A stretch of 64,000 bases of DNA from Rossellomorea aquimaris TF-12 (GCF_001648555.1 NZ_LQXM01000027.1:1-64000), one strand, 5' to 3'. Shown: positions 1 to 9,177, counted from the stretch's first letter. Notes: generated by a model from the sequence alone, not told the origin. Numbers and translations are program-made.

Positions 1-184
1 GCTTCTCACAAAGATATAAAGCATCCGCTGCACTAAACACCGTATCGTCATTCTCTAACATAATCATTCGTTGAAGTGAACAGGGGTCAAGCCCAATTAT
101 GTATAATTGCTCCAATGCCTTCTCCTTGTCATCATAAGCTCCTCCAACATGAAGCACACACCGGTGAGTGGGATCAATGCCCAT
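1..184 (-). pseudogene. uvsE: UvsE-like UV damage endonuclease fragment, N-terminus missing, runs off the left edge
   Basis: Reading leftwards from 184 gives about 61 codons containing VLHVGGAYDDKEKALEQ and RMIMLENDDTVFSAADALYL. These match the metal-binding core of UV damage endonuclease (UvsE/UVDE), a TIM-barrel enzyme that nicks DNA 5' of UV photoproducts. The family normally has about 120-140 residues before this HxGG motif. Here the frame meets the end of yqeY instead: the only candidate start is ATG at 184, 13 bases after the yqeY stop, with no ribosome binding site. The rest of the gene lies outside the window. I infer an N-terminally truncated remnant; a chimeric assembly join is the alternative. 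The family call is good, its functional state unknown. Confidence 0.72.
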
Positions 185-197
185 CGGGTTTTTTATC

Positions 198-644
198 TTA
201 TGATAGATGTTGAAGAACAAGTTTGTTGACGAGAGCTCCATCGGCTTTCCCTTTTAATTTAGGCATGATTGCTCCCATCACTTTACCCATATCAGCTTTA
301 GTAGTAGCACCTACCTCAACCATTGTTTCTTGAACAATGGCTGAGACCTCTTCTTCTGAAAGCTGTTTAGGCATATATATTTCGACGTAAGTCAGTTCTG
401 TTTGAATTTTCTCAACGAGATCTTCACGACCTGCGTTTCTAAATTCTTGGAGGGAGTCTTTCCTTTGCTTCACTTCACGAGAAAGGACAGTCAACTCTTC
501 GTCTTCAGAGAGTTCCTGTTTTCCATGTTTAATCGCTTCATTTTGAAGTGAAGCCTTAAGCATACGGATAACAGAAAGTTTCTCTTTTTCTTTATTTTTC
601 ATCGCTTGTTTCATATCATCATTTAAACGAGTGAGAAGACTCAT
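198..644 (-). CDS. yqeY: GatB/YqeY domain protein YqeY
   Basis: 148-residue protein starting [20 protein letters not shown] and ending in a helical bundle with [21 protein letters not shown]. It is the stand-alone form of the domain that forms the C-terminal tail of GatB and contacts tRNA in the amidotransferase. The free protein is widespread in Firmicutes; its molecular job is not settled and a tRNA-related role is inferred. It lies 14 bases downstream of rpsU on the same strand, the normal Bacillus arrangement, so it is probably co-transcribed from the rpsU promoter. Full length for the family. The downstream neighbour is abnormal: instead of yqeZ/yqfA a broken uvsE fragment follows directly. 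Confidence 0.93.
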   Translation of the reverse strand: MSLLTRLNDDMKQAMKNKEKEKLSVIRMLKASLQNEAIKHGKQELSEDEELTVLSREVKQRKDSLQEFRNAGREDLVEKIQTELTYVEIYMPKQLSEEEVSAIVQETMVEVGATTKADMGKVMGAIMPKLKGKADGALVNKLVLQHLS

Positions 645-658
645 GCTTACACCCTCTC

Positions 659-832
659 TTAGAACTTACGTTTTCTTGCTGCTTCTGATTTCTTTTTGCG
701 TTTTACGCTTGGCTTTTCATAAAATTCGCGCTTTCTAAACTCTTGTAAAGTTCCTGTTTTAGAAACTGAGCGTTTGAAGCGACGAAGAGCATCTTCAAGC
801 GATTCGTTTTTACGAACAACTGTTTTTGACAT
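659..832 (-). CDS. rpsU: 30S ribosomal protein S21
   Basis: 57-residue basic protein [20 protein letters not shown]... ending [12 protein letters not shown], the expected length and sequence for bS21, a late-assembling small-subunit protein near the 16S 3' end. A longer open frame exists to 856, but the start at 832 is preceded by GGAGGGAGGGAAAGAG, a near-ideal ribosome binding site, and matches family N-termini. It is first in an rpsU-yqeY unit with a consensus sigma-A promoter about 220 bases upstream, so the mRNA has an unusually long leader. Confidence 0.97.
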   Translation of the reverse strand: MSKTVVRKNESLEDALRRFKRSVSKTGTLQEFRKREFYEKPSVKRKKKSEAARKRKF

Positions 833-1048
833 CTCTCTTTCCCTCCCTCCGAACACACTACACTTACATGTTCAAGTCAAGAAAATGGATAGGTCCATTT
901 TTCCTAGACGTAAGATCATTTAAGCTCTAACGTCCTTTACTTCACCAATAGGTATGGCTTCGCCCTTGTTGTATTTGTCACAAGGGGACAGAAAGTGTAT
1001 GTCTTTCTTGGATGAAATTCTTTATTTACATAAAGAAATCCATGTACT
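833..1048 (-). promoter_or_regulatory. Long structured 5' leader of rpsU
   Basis: About 215 bases lie between the predicted transcription start and the rpsU start codon, with no ORF. On the minus strand two short hairpins are visible: CCTTGT...ACAAGG around 975-995 and AAAATGGA-CCTA-TCCATTTT at about 893-912, the latter without a U-tract. A leader of this size ahead of a 57-codon gene suggests regulation, for example ribosomal-protein autocontrol, but I recognise no known riboswitch class. Confidence 0.4.
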
Positions 1049-1053
1049 TTGCC

Positions 1054-1082
1054 ATTATAATATATGTCTTGAGATAGGTCAA
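1054..1082 (-). promoter_or_regulatory. Sigma-A promoter for rpsU-yqeY
   Basis: On the minus strand TTGACC (1077-1082), a 17-base spacer and TATAAT (1054-1059). Eleven of twelve consensus positions match, with ideal spacing. Confidence 0.85.
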
Positions 1083-1183
1083 CAATTTCTATATAATTGC
1101 TTGTTTAAATAGGCATGTCTCTTATCTTTTCCCATACATTATATAAATGAAAGTAGAATTCTCGTCTAAAAGGGAGGAGGAAC

Positions 1184-2119
1184 ATGCTATTACATATACT
1201 TGCCTTTATATTTTTTATATTATGTTTTTTAACCGGTATGACCTGGTTAAGAACTGGCCTCTTTAATATTGCAAACACGAAAATTAAATCCGTGCTCCAC
1301 TACTTAACAAACACAGCTACTAAAGGGGTTTTCACTGGTACCATTGTCACTGCTCTTATTCACAGTAGTTCAGCAGTAATGGTGTTAACTGTTGGACTTG
1401 CCTCTTCTGGACTTATTCCTTTTAGGCAAACAATTGGCATAATGCTTGGTACTAACATTGGTACTACCTTTACCCTTGAAATGTTCACTTTAAATATGAA
1501 TTATCTTATTATCCCTTCTATGGTTTTGGGAGTTATTATGTATGCTCTTCCTTCTCCAACATTGAAAAGTACTGCTTTTATATGTATCGGCTTTGGACTG
1601 ATTTTCACTTCTATACAGGCTATTCAATGGTTAGCAACACCATTAACAAAACATGAGTCATTACGATCCTATATTCTTGAAGTAAATGAACACCTGTTTC
1701 TTGCTTTATTCATTGGATGTATCTTAACTGCCACTATTCAATCAAGCACGGTAGTGACAGGCGTAACGATGGGATTTCTTGCTGCTAACTCCATTGATTT
1801 GGATGCAGGAATTGCTATTATGCTTGGAGCGAATATCGGAACTTGTATTACTGCATTTATAGCCAGCATCGGCGGCGGGAACGAGGCCAAATTGACAGCC
1901 TATGCACATATTTGGCTAAATGTATTAGGAGTTTTATTCTTTCTCCCTCTCATTCCCATTTTAAGATCCGTTGTTCAATCTTTAGCCCATTCTCCAGATT
2001 TACAGCTCGCTCATGCCAGTGTAATTTTTAATATCCTATGCTCCCTTCTAGTTCTGCCATTTGCTCATTCATTCGCCCGTTTCATTGAAAATCTTCACCT
2101 ACCAAAAAAAGCTGAATGA
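1184..2119 (+). CDS. yqeW: Na/Pi cotransporter family protein YqeW
   Basis: 311-residue, very hydrophobic protein with the two-fold repeated Na/Pi cotransporter (NptA/PNaS) domain. Inverted signature repeats are visible: HSSSAVMVLTVGLASSGL with GIMLGTNIGTTFT in the first half, and QSSTVVTGVTMGFLA with AIMLGANIGTCITA in the second. The QSSS/QSST and GxNIGT motifs form the ion/phosphate path. It lacks the C-terminal PhoU-like domain of longer homologues, as B. subtilis YqeW does. Start supported by GGGAGGAGG seven bases upstream. Transcribed opposite to its neighbours; its stop lies inside a bidirectional terminator. Phosphate uptake is the family function; the substrate here is inferred. Confidence 0.88.
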   Translation: MLLHILAFIFFILCFLTGMTWLRTGLFNIANTKIKSVLHYLTNTATKGVFTGTIVTALIHSSSAVMVLTVGLASSGLIPFRQTIGIMLGTNIGTTFTLEMFTLNMNYLIIPSMVLGVIMYALPSPTLKSTAFICIGFGLIFTSIQAIQWLATPLTKHESLRSYILEVNEHLFLALFIGCILTATIQSSTVVTGVTMGFLAANSIDLDAGIAIMLGANIGTCITAFIASIGGGNEAKLTAYAHIWLNVLGVLFFLPLIPILRSVVQSLAHSPDLQLAHASVIFNILCSLLVLPFAHSFARFIENLHLPKKAE

Positions 2120-2143
2120 GGCATAGCCTCATTCAGCTTTTCT
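2104..2143. terminator. Bidirectional terminator between yqeW and deoC
   Basis: Perfect 12-bp stem GCTGAATGAGGC / GCCTCATTCAGC with ATA loop (2111-2137), flanked by A-run and T-run, so it can end both converging genes. The yqeW stop codon is inside the left arm. Confidence 0.92.
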
Positions 2144-2150
2144 ATAGTTA

Positions 2151-2822
2151 TTAATAATCAGAATCACTTGTTAAACCTTGTACAATTTTCACTCCAGAGC
2201 TCGCTCCAAGACGAGTAGCTCCTGCATCGATCATTGCTTTAGCATCTTCAGCAGAACGGACTCCACCAGAAGCTTTCACACCTAGATCTGGTCCTACAGT
2301 TTTTCTCATAAGAGCGATATCTTCAACAGTCGCTCCTCCAGTAGAGAATCCTGTTGATGTTTTTACATAATCAGCTCCAGCTTCTACAGCTAATTTGCAT
2401 GCTTTCACTTTCTCTTCGTCTGATAATAGACAAGTTTCAATGATTACTTTTGAAAGTGCCTTACCTTTTGAAGCAGCAACTACAGCTTCGATATCACGTT
2501 TCACAAGTTCATCATCACCGCTTTTTAATGCGCCGATATTAATAACCATATCAACTTCCGTTGCACCCTTTTCAATAGCATCCTTTGTTTCAAATGCTTT
2601 CGTTTCAGGAGTAGAAGCTCCTAATGGGAAACCAATTACTGTACAAACTTTTACTTCTGTACCTTTTAATAATTCACTTGAATATTGAACCCACGTTGGA
2701 TTTACACACACAGAAGCGAATTTAAATTCTTTTGCTTCCTGACAAAGTACTTCTACTTGGTCCTTCGTTGATTCAGGTTTAAGTAAAGTATGATCAATCA
2801 TACTTGCAATATTTTTTAACAT
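2151..2822 (-). CDS. deoC: Deoxyribose-phosphate aldolase
   Basis: 223-residue class I aldolase splitting 2-deoxyribose-5-phosphate into glyceraldehyde-3-phosphate and acetaldehyde, the last step of deoxynucleoside catabolism. Seen: [11 protein letters not shown] near the N-terminus, [17 protein letters not shown], the Schiff-base lysine in DYVKTSTGF, and [10 protein letters not shown] plus RLGASSG, which bind the phosphate. The open frame continues upstream, but the start at 2822 follows AAAGGAGAG at good spacing and fits family N-termini. It stands alone here, without pdp or nupC. Regulation is not obvious; no DeoR gene is nearby. Confidence 0.95.
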   Translation of the reverse strand: MLKNIASMIDHTLLKPESTKDQVEVLCQEAKEFKFASVCVNPTWVQYSSELLKGTEVKVCTVIGFPLGASTPETKAFETKDAIEKGATEVDMVINIGALKSGDDELVKRDIEAVVAASKGKALSKVIIETCLLSDEEKVKACKLAVEAGADYVKTSTGFSTGGATVEDIALMRKTVGPDLGVKASGGVRSAEDAKAMIDAGATRLGASSGVKIVQGLTSDSDY

Positions 2823-2965
2823 AATCGTTATCTCTCCTTTAACAGATGTACGTACCTCTCTTATCATATCAAAAAGGGACAAGAAATACGAGTATTTATT
2901 ATAGTATCTCCTAAAGATTCCATAAATAAAGTAAACCCTTTCAATATAATTTTCATGTTTTTCCA

Positions 2966-3006
2966 AAAAAACACAAAACAACCCAGAAAAGAATTCCAGG
3001 TTGTTT
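2966..3006 (-). terminator. Probable terminator of the alpha-glucosidase gene
   Basis: Just after the malL stop, AACAACCTGG pairs imperfectly with CTGGGTTGTT, followed on the minus strand by a T-rich run (TTTTGTGTTTTTTT). Stem quality is moderate. Confidence 0.6.
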
Positions 3007-3014
3007 ATTTTTTG

Positions 3015-4679
3015 TTATTTTAATCGATATACTCTCGCTTCGTAAGGTAGAAGAGACACCTTACTCATTTTTTGATGATCTTGAACATTATAGTTATTTA
3101 GGAGAAGATTGGAAAAATAAACCTCTATATTCCCTAAGTCACAAACTGCTGCTTTGGTGGATAGGTTGGTGATGACAACCATGGCCTCATTCTCCGTTGT
3201 TCGTGTATAAGCATAAATTTGTGGATCTTTCTCAAGAAGAAGATCATAGGTTCCATAAGTGAAAATATCTTCCGTTTTCTTTAATGATATCATTTTTTTG
3301 TAGAAAGCAAGGATTGAAGTATCATCCTTTTCTTGAGCTCTTACATTAATGGTTTTATAGTTTGGATTCACTTTCATCCATGGTATTCCAGTTGTAAATC
3401 CACTGTTTTCTTCATCTGACCACTGCATTGGTGTCCGGCTGTTATCCCGGGAAGAAGCCCAAATAATTTCCATGATTTCCTGATGCTCTACACCTTCTTC
3501 GCGCTTTAGACGATATAAATTTTTCACAGCTACATCATCATAGTCTGTGATAGAAGGGAATTGAACATTTGTCATACCAATTTCTTGTCCTTGGTAAATA
3601 AACGGTGTTCCTTGCATTAAGAAATACATCGTTGCCATAGCGGTGGCACTTTCTCTCCATAATTCTTTATCATTCCCCCATGTAGATACAACTCTTGGTT
3701 TATCATGGTTCTCGATAAATAGAGCATTCCAACCATTGCCTTCAAGTCCTTTTTGCCAACGAGTCAATACTTTCTTTAACTCAACGATATCTAGTTCTGG
3801 ATTCGTTTCAGCATCCCATAACCCTAAATGCTCAAATTGAAAAATCATATCCATTTTCCCATTTTCTTTTCCAACCCATAGCTCAGCTTCATCAGCTTTC
3901 ACACCGTTTGCTTCCCCGACTGTCATCACATCATAGTTTGAATACGTACGGTCTTTGAACTCTTGTAAGAATGTATGGATTCCTTTTTGATTCATGTGCA
4001 TGTCAAAAGAAGACACATATTTCTTCTTCTTAGGATTTGGCATGTCAGGTAGACCTGGTCGTTTTTTAATATGGCTAATAGCATCAATTCTGAAACCGTC
4101 AATTCCTTTATCTAGCCACCAATTTACAGTATCATACAGGGCATCTCGTACCTCTTCATTTTCCCAATTCAAATCCGGTTGTTTGGTTGAAAATACGTGA
4201 AGAAAATATTGATCCGTTTCCTCGTCATATTGCCAAGCAGACCCACCGAAGATACTTTCCCAATTATTAGGTTCTTTCCCTTTAATACCATCTCTCCAAA
4301 TGTACCAGTCACGTTTAGGATTTCTCTTAGAACTGCTTGATTCAATAAACCAAGGGTGTTCGTCACTAGTGTGATTTAGAACAAGATCAATGATCAGCTT
4401 CATGTCTCTATTATGAACTTCTTGAAGCAATTGATCGAAATCTTCCATTGTACCGAAATCTTCCATGATATCTTGATAATCCGAAATATCATATCCATTA
4501 TCATCATTAGGTGACTTATACATTGGACAAATCCAAATGACATCTATTCCTAGTTCTTTAATATAATCTAATCGTTGAATAACCCCTTGTAAATCTCCAA
4601 TTCCATCTCCATTTGAATCCTGAAAACTTCTCGGATAAATTTGATAGCCTACTGCTTCTTTACGCCACGCCTTCTTCAT
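3015..4679 (-). CDS. malL: GH13 alpha-glucosidase (oligo-1,6-glucosidase/MalL type)
   Basis: 554-residue cytoplasmic glycoside hydrolase, family length. Seen: SNGDGIGDLQGV, conserved region I DLVLNH, region II GFRIDAI with the nucleophile near D199, the acid/base in GEANG near E256, and ENHDKPR with the third carboxylate near D326. This layout fits enzymes that release glucose from the non-reducing ends of isomaltose- or maltose-type oligosaccharides. 1,6 versus 1,4 specificity cannot be decided here; trehalose-6-phosphate hydrolase is a less likely alternative. It is monocistronic, with two LacI-type operators upstream and a terminator downstream. No transporter or regulator gene is adjacent, so it is probably controlled from elsewhere (MalR- or CcpA-like). 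Confidence 0.88.
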   Translation of the reverse strand: MKKAWRKEAVGYQIYPRSFQDSNGDGIGDLQGVIQRLDYIKELGIDVIWICPMYKSPNDDNGYDISDYQDIMEDFGTMEDFDQLLQEVHNRDMKLIIDLVLNHTSDEHPWFIESSSSKRNPKRDWYIWRDGIKGKEPNNWESIFGGSAWQYDEETDQYFLHVFSTKQPDLNWENEEVRDALYDTVNWWLDKGIDGFRIDAISHIKKRPGLPDMPNPKKKKYVSSFDMHMNQKGIHTFLQEFKDRTYSNYDVMTVGEANGVKADEAELWVGKENGKMDMIFQFEHLGLWDAETNPELDIVELKKVLTRWQKGLEGNGWNALFIENHDKPRVVSTWGNDKELWRESATAMATMYFLMQGTPFIYQGQEIGMTNVQFPSITDYDDVAVKNLYRLKREEGVEHQEIMEIIWASSRDNSRTPMQWSDEENSGFTTGIPWMKVNPNYKTINVRAQEKDDTSILAFYKKMISLKKTEDIFTYGTYDLLLEKDPQIYAYTRTTENEAMVVITNLSTKAAVCDLGNIEVYFSNLLLNNYNVQDHQKMSKVSLLPYEARVYRLK

Positions 4680-4695
4680 CGTAACACCTCATCAA

Positions 4696-4701
4696 AGTAT
4701 A
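4696..4701 (-). promoter_or_regulatory. Probable -10 element for malL
   Basis: TATACT on the minus strand, 17-22 bases upstream of the malL start codon and just downstream of the two operators. No convincing -35 hexamer is seen at 17 bp. Confidence 0.45.
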
Positions 4702-4707
4702 GTAAGA

Positions 4708-4721
4708 TACAAACGCTTACA
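4708..4721 (-). promoter_or_regulatory. cre/LacI-type operator 1 upstream of malL
   Basis: TGTAAGCGTTTGTA on the minus strand, close to the catabolite-responsive element consensus with two mismatches. Candidate site for CcpA or a sugar-specific LacI/GalR repressor. Confidence 0.6.
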
Positions 4722-4727
4722 TTTCAA

Positions 4728-4741
4728 TGCAATCGTTTGCA
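4728..4741 (-). promoter_or_regulatory. LacI-type operator 2 upstream of malL
   Basis: TGCAAACGATTGCA on the minus strand, near-perfect dyad with the TGCAAACG half-site typical of maltose-type LacI regulators. It starts exactly 20 bp from operator 1, two helical turns, so both lie on one face of the DNA. Confidence 0.7.
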
Positions 4742-4867
4742 TTAATTAGATAAAAAAAGAGCATAATTCAAATACGTTAACAATAATAGTTTACAACCTT
4801 CTTGTGTACATATCAATAGATAATTTGGAAGAAAGCAGAAAAAGAAATCGATTACAAATAGTATACT

Positions 4868-4912
4868 AGTAAAATAAAATGAGTCACCTCTTTGTATAAA
4901 GAGGTGACTCAC
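4868..4912 (-). terminator. Terminator of the dnaJ-mtaB operon
   Basis: Ten-bp stem GAGTCACCTC / GAGGTGACTC (4881-4910) immediately after mtaB, followed on the minus strand by TTTTATTTTA. Confidence 0.9.
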
Positions 4913-4918
4913 TATGAG

Positions 4919-6262
4919 TTAGATAGCGGCTTTTTCTTCTGATTCTAAATCATCTTCAAGGACACGAACAAATTGTCCTTCATTTATTGGATAACCGGCT
5001 TTAGTAATTTTCACTCTAACTAATTGACCGACCATTTCTTCCGTTGCAGGAAACACTACTTTTAAATAGTTGTCAGTATACCCGACATAAAGATCATCTC
5101 CGTAAGGTTCTTCTGGAATAACCTCTAATACTTCATTTTCAAAATGAGAAGCATATTCTTTTGCCAGTTGATTTGAAAGTCCAATTAAACGATGCACTCG
5201 TTCATTCTTAACCTCTTCATCAACCTGGTCATCCATACGCGCTGCCGGAGTACCGGTGCGCTTTGAGTATGGGAATACGTGAAGCTCAGAAAATTTGTGC
5301 TCGTTTATGAAGTTATAGGTTTCCATAAACTCTTCTTCTGTTTCACCTGGAAAACCAACGATAACATCAGAAGTAACAGCAAGACCGGGTAAAGCCTTCT
5401 TGAGCTTGTCTAGTCGTTCAGCAAAGAACTCCATCGTGTATTTTCTACGCATTCTTTTAAGAACCGTATTAGATCCTGATTGCAAAGGTACATGAAGATG
5501 TCTAACAACAATGTTCGATTGGTCTATTACTTCAATGACTTCATCTGTTAATTGACTGGCTTCAATGGATGATATTCGAATTCGCTTAAGACCCTTCACC
5601 TTCTGTTCAAGATCTTTAAGAAGCATGGCAAGGTTATAATCCTTCATGTCTTCTCCGTATCCACCTGTATGGATACCCGTAAGGACAATTTCTTTATATC
5701 CAGCATCAACAAGCTGTTGGGCCTGGTGAATGACTTCTTCAGGATCACGAGATCTCATCAGACCACGCGCCCAAGGGATGATACAAAATGTACAGAAATT
5801 ATTACACCCTTCTTGAATCTTTAAAGATGCACGTGTTCGATCCGTAAAGGCCGGAACATCTAATTCTTCGTATACACGATTTTTCATAATATTTGTTACG
5901 CCATTAATAGGCTGTCGTTCTTTTTTATATTCTTCTATATAGGTAAGCATTTTTCTTCGGTCTTGTGTACCAACTACTACGTCTACTCCAGGAATCGCCA
6001 TGATTTCAGCAGGAGATGTTTGAGCATAACAACCTGTAACACAAATGACTCCGTCCGGATTCTTTCTAATTGCCCGACGGATTACTTGTCTACTTTTTTT
6101 ATCTCCAGTATTAGTTACTGTACAAGTATTGATGACATAAACATCTGCAATCGAATCGTATTCAACACGTTCATATCCTTCTTCTTTAAACAATTGCCAA
6201 ATGGCTTCGGTTTCGTAGTGGTTCACTTTACACCCTAAAGTGTGAAACGCTACTGATGGCAT
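4919..6262 (-). CDS. mtaB: tRNA t6A37 methylthiotransferase MtaB
   Basis: 447-residue radical-SAM methylthiotransferase converting t6A to ms2t6A at tRNA position 37. Domains in order: N-terminal UPF0004 domain with three cluster cysteines (GCKVNHYETE, INTCTVTN, VTGCYAQ), radical-SAM core with CNNFCTFCIIPWARG, and a C-terminal TRAM RNA-binding domain. An upstream GTG exists at 6271, but ATG at 6262 is better because GAGGTG lies six bases before it. That Shine-Dalgarno overlaps the rsmE stop codon, implying translational coupling. Last gene of the heat-shock operon, B. subtilis yqeV. Confidence 0.93.
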   Translation of the reverse strand: MPSVAFHTLGCKVNHYETEAIWQLFKEEGYERVEYDSIADVYVINTCTVTNTGDKKSRQVIRRAIRKNPDGVICVTGCYAQTSPAEIMAIPGVDVVVGTQDRRKMLTYIEEYKKERQPINGVTNIMKNRVYEELDVPAFTDRTRASLKIQEGCNNFCTFCIIPWARGLMRSRDPEEVIHQAQQLVDAGYKEIVLTGIHTGGYGEDMKDYNLAMLLKDLEQKVKGLKRIRISSIEASQLTDEVIEVIDQSNIVVRHLHVPLQSGSNTVLKRMRRKYTMEFFAERLDKLKKALPGLAVTSDVIVGFPGETEEEFMETYNFINEHKFSELHVFPYSKRTGTPAARMDDQVDEEVKNERVHRLIGLSNQLAKEYASHFENEVLEVIPEEPYGDDLYVGYTDNYLKVVFPATEEMVGQLVRVKITKAGYPINEGQFVRVLEDDLESEEKAAI

Positions 6263-6267
6263 TACAA

Positions 6268-7020
6268 TCACCTCATTAATTCTAATTGATAGCTAATGGC
6301 AGAAAGGACGTACAAAGGAGCCGTCTCTGTACGCAGTATTCTAGGGCCTAATCCACATGTCAAAAAGCCTTCTTCCTTACAAAGCTGTATTTCCTTATCA
6401 GATAATCCACCTTCTGGTCCAAACACAACAAGAACACTTTGTCCTTCTTTAATGCTCGTTAGTGTTGTAGAAAGATTGCCTTTTTCTCCTGCTCTAGCTT
6501 CTTCTTCATATGCAACGAGTTTATAATCAAACTCTTGACCTAGCTTTAGTAATTCTTTCAGAGAAACAGGTGAAAGCACTTGGGGAATCAAAAGTCTATG
6601 AGACTGTTCAGCAGCCTCTTTCACAATCTTTTCCCAACGTTCAACCTTTTTTTTAGCTTTTTTCGCATCCCATTTTACAATTGAGCGATCCGCATTAAAA
6701 GGGATAAATTGAGCTGCCCCGAGCTCCGTTCCCTTTTGAAAAATCAACTCTAATTTATCCCCTTTCGGCAGGCCGCTCGCAATGGTTACTTTAATTGGTA
6801 ATTCTACTGTTGTTGTTTCCCATTGTACTATTGATACTTCAACGGAGTCACTGGAAATCGTTTCAATACGTGAAATGGCTGATGCTTGATCATTAAATAC
6901 GACGAAAATGTGATCATCTTCCTTCATTCTCATTACACGAACAATGTGATGATAGTCTTCACCAGTAAGATAGATAGGAAGTTCCTCATTGTAAGCTTCA
7001 TCTATAAAATATCTTTGCAT
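6268..7020 (-). CDS. rsmE: 16S rRNA m3U1498 methyltransferase RsmE
   Basis: 250-residue SPOUT-class methyltransferase acting on U1498 of 16S rRNA. N-terminal PUA-like part (MQRYFIDEAYNEELPIYL...HHIVRVMRM), then the trefoil-knot domain with SGLPKGDKLELIFQKGTELG, the SAM-binding loop VVFGPEGGLSDKEI and the C-terminal knot LGPRILRTETAPLYVLSAI. Length typical. Located between prmA and mtaB as in B. subtilis (yqeU); stop overlaps the mtaB ribosome binding site. Confidence 0.95.
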   Translation of the reverse strand: MQRYFIDEAYNEELPIYLTGEDYHHIVRVMRMKEDDHIFVVFNDQASAISRIETISSDSVEVSIVQWETTTVELPIKVTIASGLPKGDKLELIFQKGTELGAAQFIPFNADRSIVKWDAKKAKKKVERWEKIVKEAAEQSHRLLIPQVLSPVSLKELLKLGQEFDYKLVAYEEEARAGEKGNLSTTLTSIKEGQSVLVVFGPEGGLSDKEIQLCKEEGFLTCGLGPRILRTETAPLYVLSAISYQLELMR

Positions 7021-7051
7021 TCAGTCTCACTCCACGTCTTCTATTAGGGTC

Positions 7052-7993
7052 CTATAAAGGTTTTTTAGCGATAATGGCAACCCAGTCTTCCATTACCATA
7101 ACCTCTTCAATGATAAAGCCAGCATTCTCCAGGGAATCTCGTACCTCTTGTTTTTTAGGCTGAATGATTCCAGATGTAATAAAATAGCCCCCTGGTTTCA
7201 CAAGGTTATAGGCATCTTCAGTAAAACGTAAAATAATTTCAGCTAAAATATTTGCCACAATAACATCTGCCGGTTCACTAATGCCATTAAGCAGATTATT
7301 TTCTTCAACAGTTACTACTTGCTGCACTTTATTCAGCTTTACATTTAACCTAGCTGATCGGACGGCAACTTCATCCAAATCATATGCATCCACTTTACTC
7401 GCCTTTAACAAAGCAGAGGCAATCGAGAGAACCCCTGAACCCGTTCCTACATCAATTACCGTGTTCTGCTCCCGTACGATACGCTCTAAGGCCTGGATAC
7501 ACATAACCGTTGTAGGATGAGTACCTGTACCAAACGCCATACCAGGATCAAGCTCAATGATCAATTCATCACTATGAACCGGGGTATAGTCTTCCCAAGT
7601 AGGAACAATGGTGAATTTATCAGAAATTTTTACAGGATGGTAGTATTTCTTCCAAGCTGTTGCCCATTCCTCTTCATTCACTTCTGAGATCTCTACTTTA
7701 TTTTCTCCTATATCAATATCATAGGTAACAAGGTTTGTTATTCCTTGCTTGATCTCTTCCACTGTTTCACCTAAAAAACTATTAACAGGTAAGTAAGCTT
7801 TTACTAATACACCTTCAATTGGATAATCATCAGGATTGAGTTGGTAGATTTCTCCAAACATATCTTCTCTTTCTTTAATTAAATCAAAAGGGTCTTCAAT
7901 AACCACTCCGCTAGCTCCTGATTCATGAAGAATGTTTGAAATCGGTTCAATCGCTTCATTCGTAGTTAGAATACTGATTTCTGACCATTTCAT
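7052..7993 (-). CDS. prmA: Ribosomal protein L11 methyltransferase
   Basis: 313-residue class I SAM methyltransferase. N-terminal substrate-recognition domain with [14 protein letters not shown], then [15 protein letters not shown], the SAM motif [15 protein letters not shown], and [12 protein letters not shown], the PrmA catalytic-loop signature. It trimethylates lysines and the N-terminus of ribosomal protein L11 in the cytoplasm. Follows dnaJ by 24 bases and precedes rsmE, as in the Bacillus dnaK operon (yqeT). Confidence 0.95.
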   Translation of the reverse strand: MKWSEISILTTNEAIEPISNILHESGASGVVIEDPFDLIKEREDMFGEIYQLNPDDYPIEGVLVKAYLPVNSFLGETVEEIKQGITNLVTYDIDIGENKVEISEVNEEEWATAWKKYYHPVKISDKFTIVPTWEDYTPVHSDELIIELDPGMAFGTGTHPTTVMCIQALERIVREQNTVIDVGTGSGVLSIASALLKASKVDAYDLDEVAVRSARLNVKLNKVQQVVTVEENNLLNGISEPADVIVANILAEIILRFTEDAYNLVKPGGYFITSGIIQPKKQEVRDSLENAGFIIEEVMVMEDWVAIIAKKPL

Positions 7994-8017
7994 TTATCCT
8001 ACCAACTCCATTCTGAG

Positions 8018-9142
8018 TTATTCGCCTTTAAAGGCTTTTTTTACTTTATCAAAAAAGCTTTCATGTTGTTCATCTGGAATTTGCCCACTAATATCAGCAA
8101 ATTCTCGTAGTAGCTGCTTTTGCTTTTCAGTTAGTTTTGAAGGAGTTACTACCTTCATTTGTACATGCTGATCTCCTGTACCATATCCACGTACATTTGG
8201 AACACCTTTACCTTTAAGTCTAAATTTCGTACCTGTTTGTGTGCCAGCTGGAACTTTCAGCTTGACTTTACCATGTAGAGTAGGTACTTCGATTTCATCA
8301 CCTAAAGCAGCTTGTGCAAATGTAACTGGCATTTCACAGTAAATATCATCCCCATTACGCTCGAAAAACTCATGAGAGCGAACATGGAACACAACATACA
8401 AGTCACCTGAAGGACCACCATTAATACCCGGTTCTCCTTGACCTGTCACACGAAGTTGCTGACCATCATCAATTCCAGCTGGAATCTTTATATTAATTTT
8501 GCGGCGTTTTTGCACTTTACCTGCTCCACCACATGTCGTACATTTCTCTTTAATCTGTTTTCCTGTACCATTACAATAATGACACACTCGTCTGTTTACA
8601 ATGCGTCCAAAAGGAGTGTTTTGCTCAACGTTTAATTGACCTGCTCCTTTACAATGTGAACATGTATCAACCTTTGTTCCTGGTTTTGCTCCAGATCCAT
8701 GACATGTATCACATTCTTCTTCTTTAGGAATTTCGATTTCTGTATCTTTACCAAAAACCGCTTCCTCAAAAGTCAAGGACATTGTGTACTGGAGGTCCGC
8801 TCCTTGTCTAGGTGCGTTAGGGTCTCTTCTTCGACCGCCTCCGCCACCAAAGAACGTATTAAAGATATCTTCGAAGCCACCGAAACCGCCGCCGAAGTCT
8901 CCTCCGCCACCAAATCCCTGGTTAGGATCTGTATGTCCAAAGCGATCATATTGAGCGCGTTTCTGATCATCACTTAACACTTCATACGCTTCTGATATTT
9001 CTTTGAATTTTTCATTAGCATCCGCTTCTTTATTAATATCCGGATGATATTTTTTAGAGAGCTTGCGGTATGCTTTTTTCATTTCGTCTTTTGAGGCGTC
9101 TTTCCCGACACCAAGAACCTCATAATAGTCCCGTTTACTCAT
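8018..9142 (-). CDS. dnaJ: Chaperone DnaJ (Hsp40)
   Basis: 374-residue type I Hsp40. J domain with the HPD tripeptide (KYHPDIN), Gly/Phe-rich region about residues 75-110 ([17 protein letters not shown]), zinc domain with four CxxCxGxG repeats ([32 protein letters not shown]), and a C-terminal substrate-binding and dimerisation region. It delivers unfolded proteins to DnaK and stimulates its ATPase. The Shine-Dalgarno is GGGAG. It is separated from dnaK by about 270 bases holding a terminator and a promoter, so it can be expressed independently. Confidence 0.98.
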   Translation of the reverse strand: MSKRDYYEVLGVGKDASKDEMKKAYRKLSKKYHPDINKEADANEKFKEISEAYEVLSDDQKRAQYDRFGHTDPNQGFGGGGDFGGGFGGFEDIFNTFFGGGGGRRRDPNAPRQGADLQYTMSLTFEEAVFGKDTEIEIPKEEECDTCHGSGAKPGTKVDTCSHCKGAGQLNVEQNTPFGRIVNRRVCHYCNGTGKQIKEKCTTCGGAGKVQKRRKINIKIPAGIDDGQQLRVTGQGEPGINGGPSGDLYVVFHVRSHEFFERNGDDIYCEMPVTFAQAALGDEIEVPTLHGKVKLKVPAGTQTGTKFRLKGKGVPNVRGYGTGDQHVQMKVVTPSKLTEKQKQLLREFADISGQIPDEQHESFFDKVKKAFKGE

Positions 9143-9177
9143 TAAAACACCACTCCCGAATCCTTTGCATAAAGGTT

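Noticed and set aside
5963-6238. 91-codon plus-strand frame
   Set aside because: Antisense to the cysteine-rich mtaB N-terminus; no start signal.
8699-8977. Plus-strand frame opposite the dnaJ Gly/Cys-rich region
   Set aside because: Shadow of the repetitive zinc and G/F regions of dnaJ.
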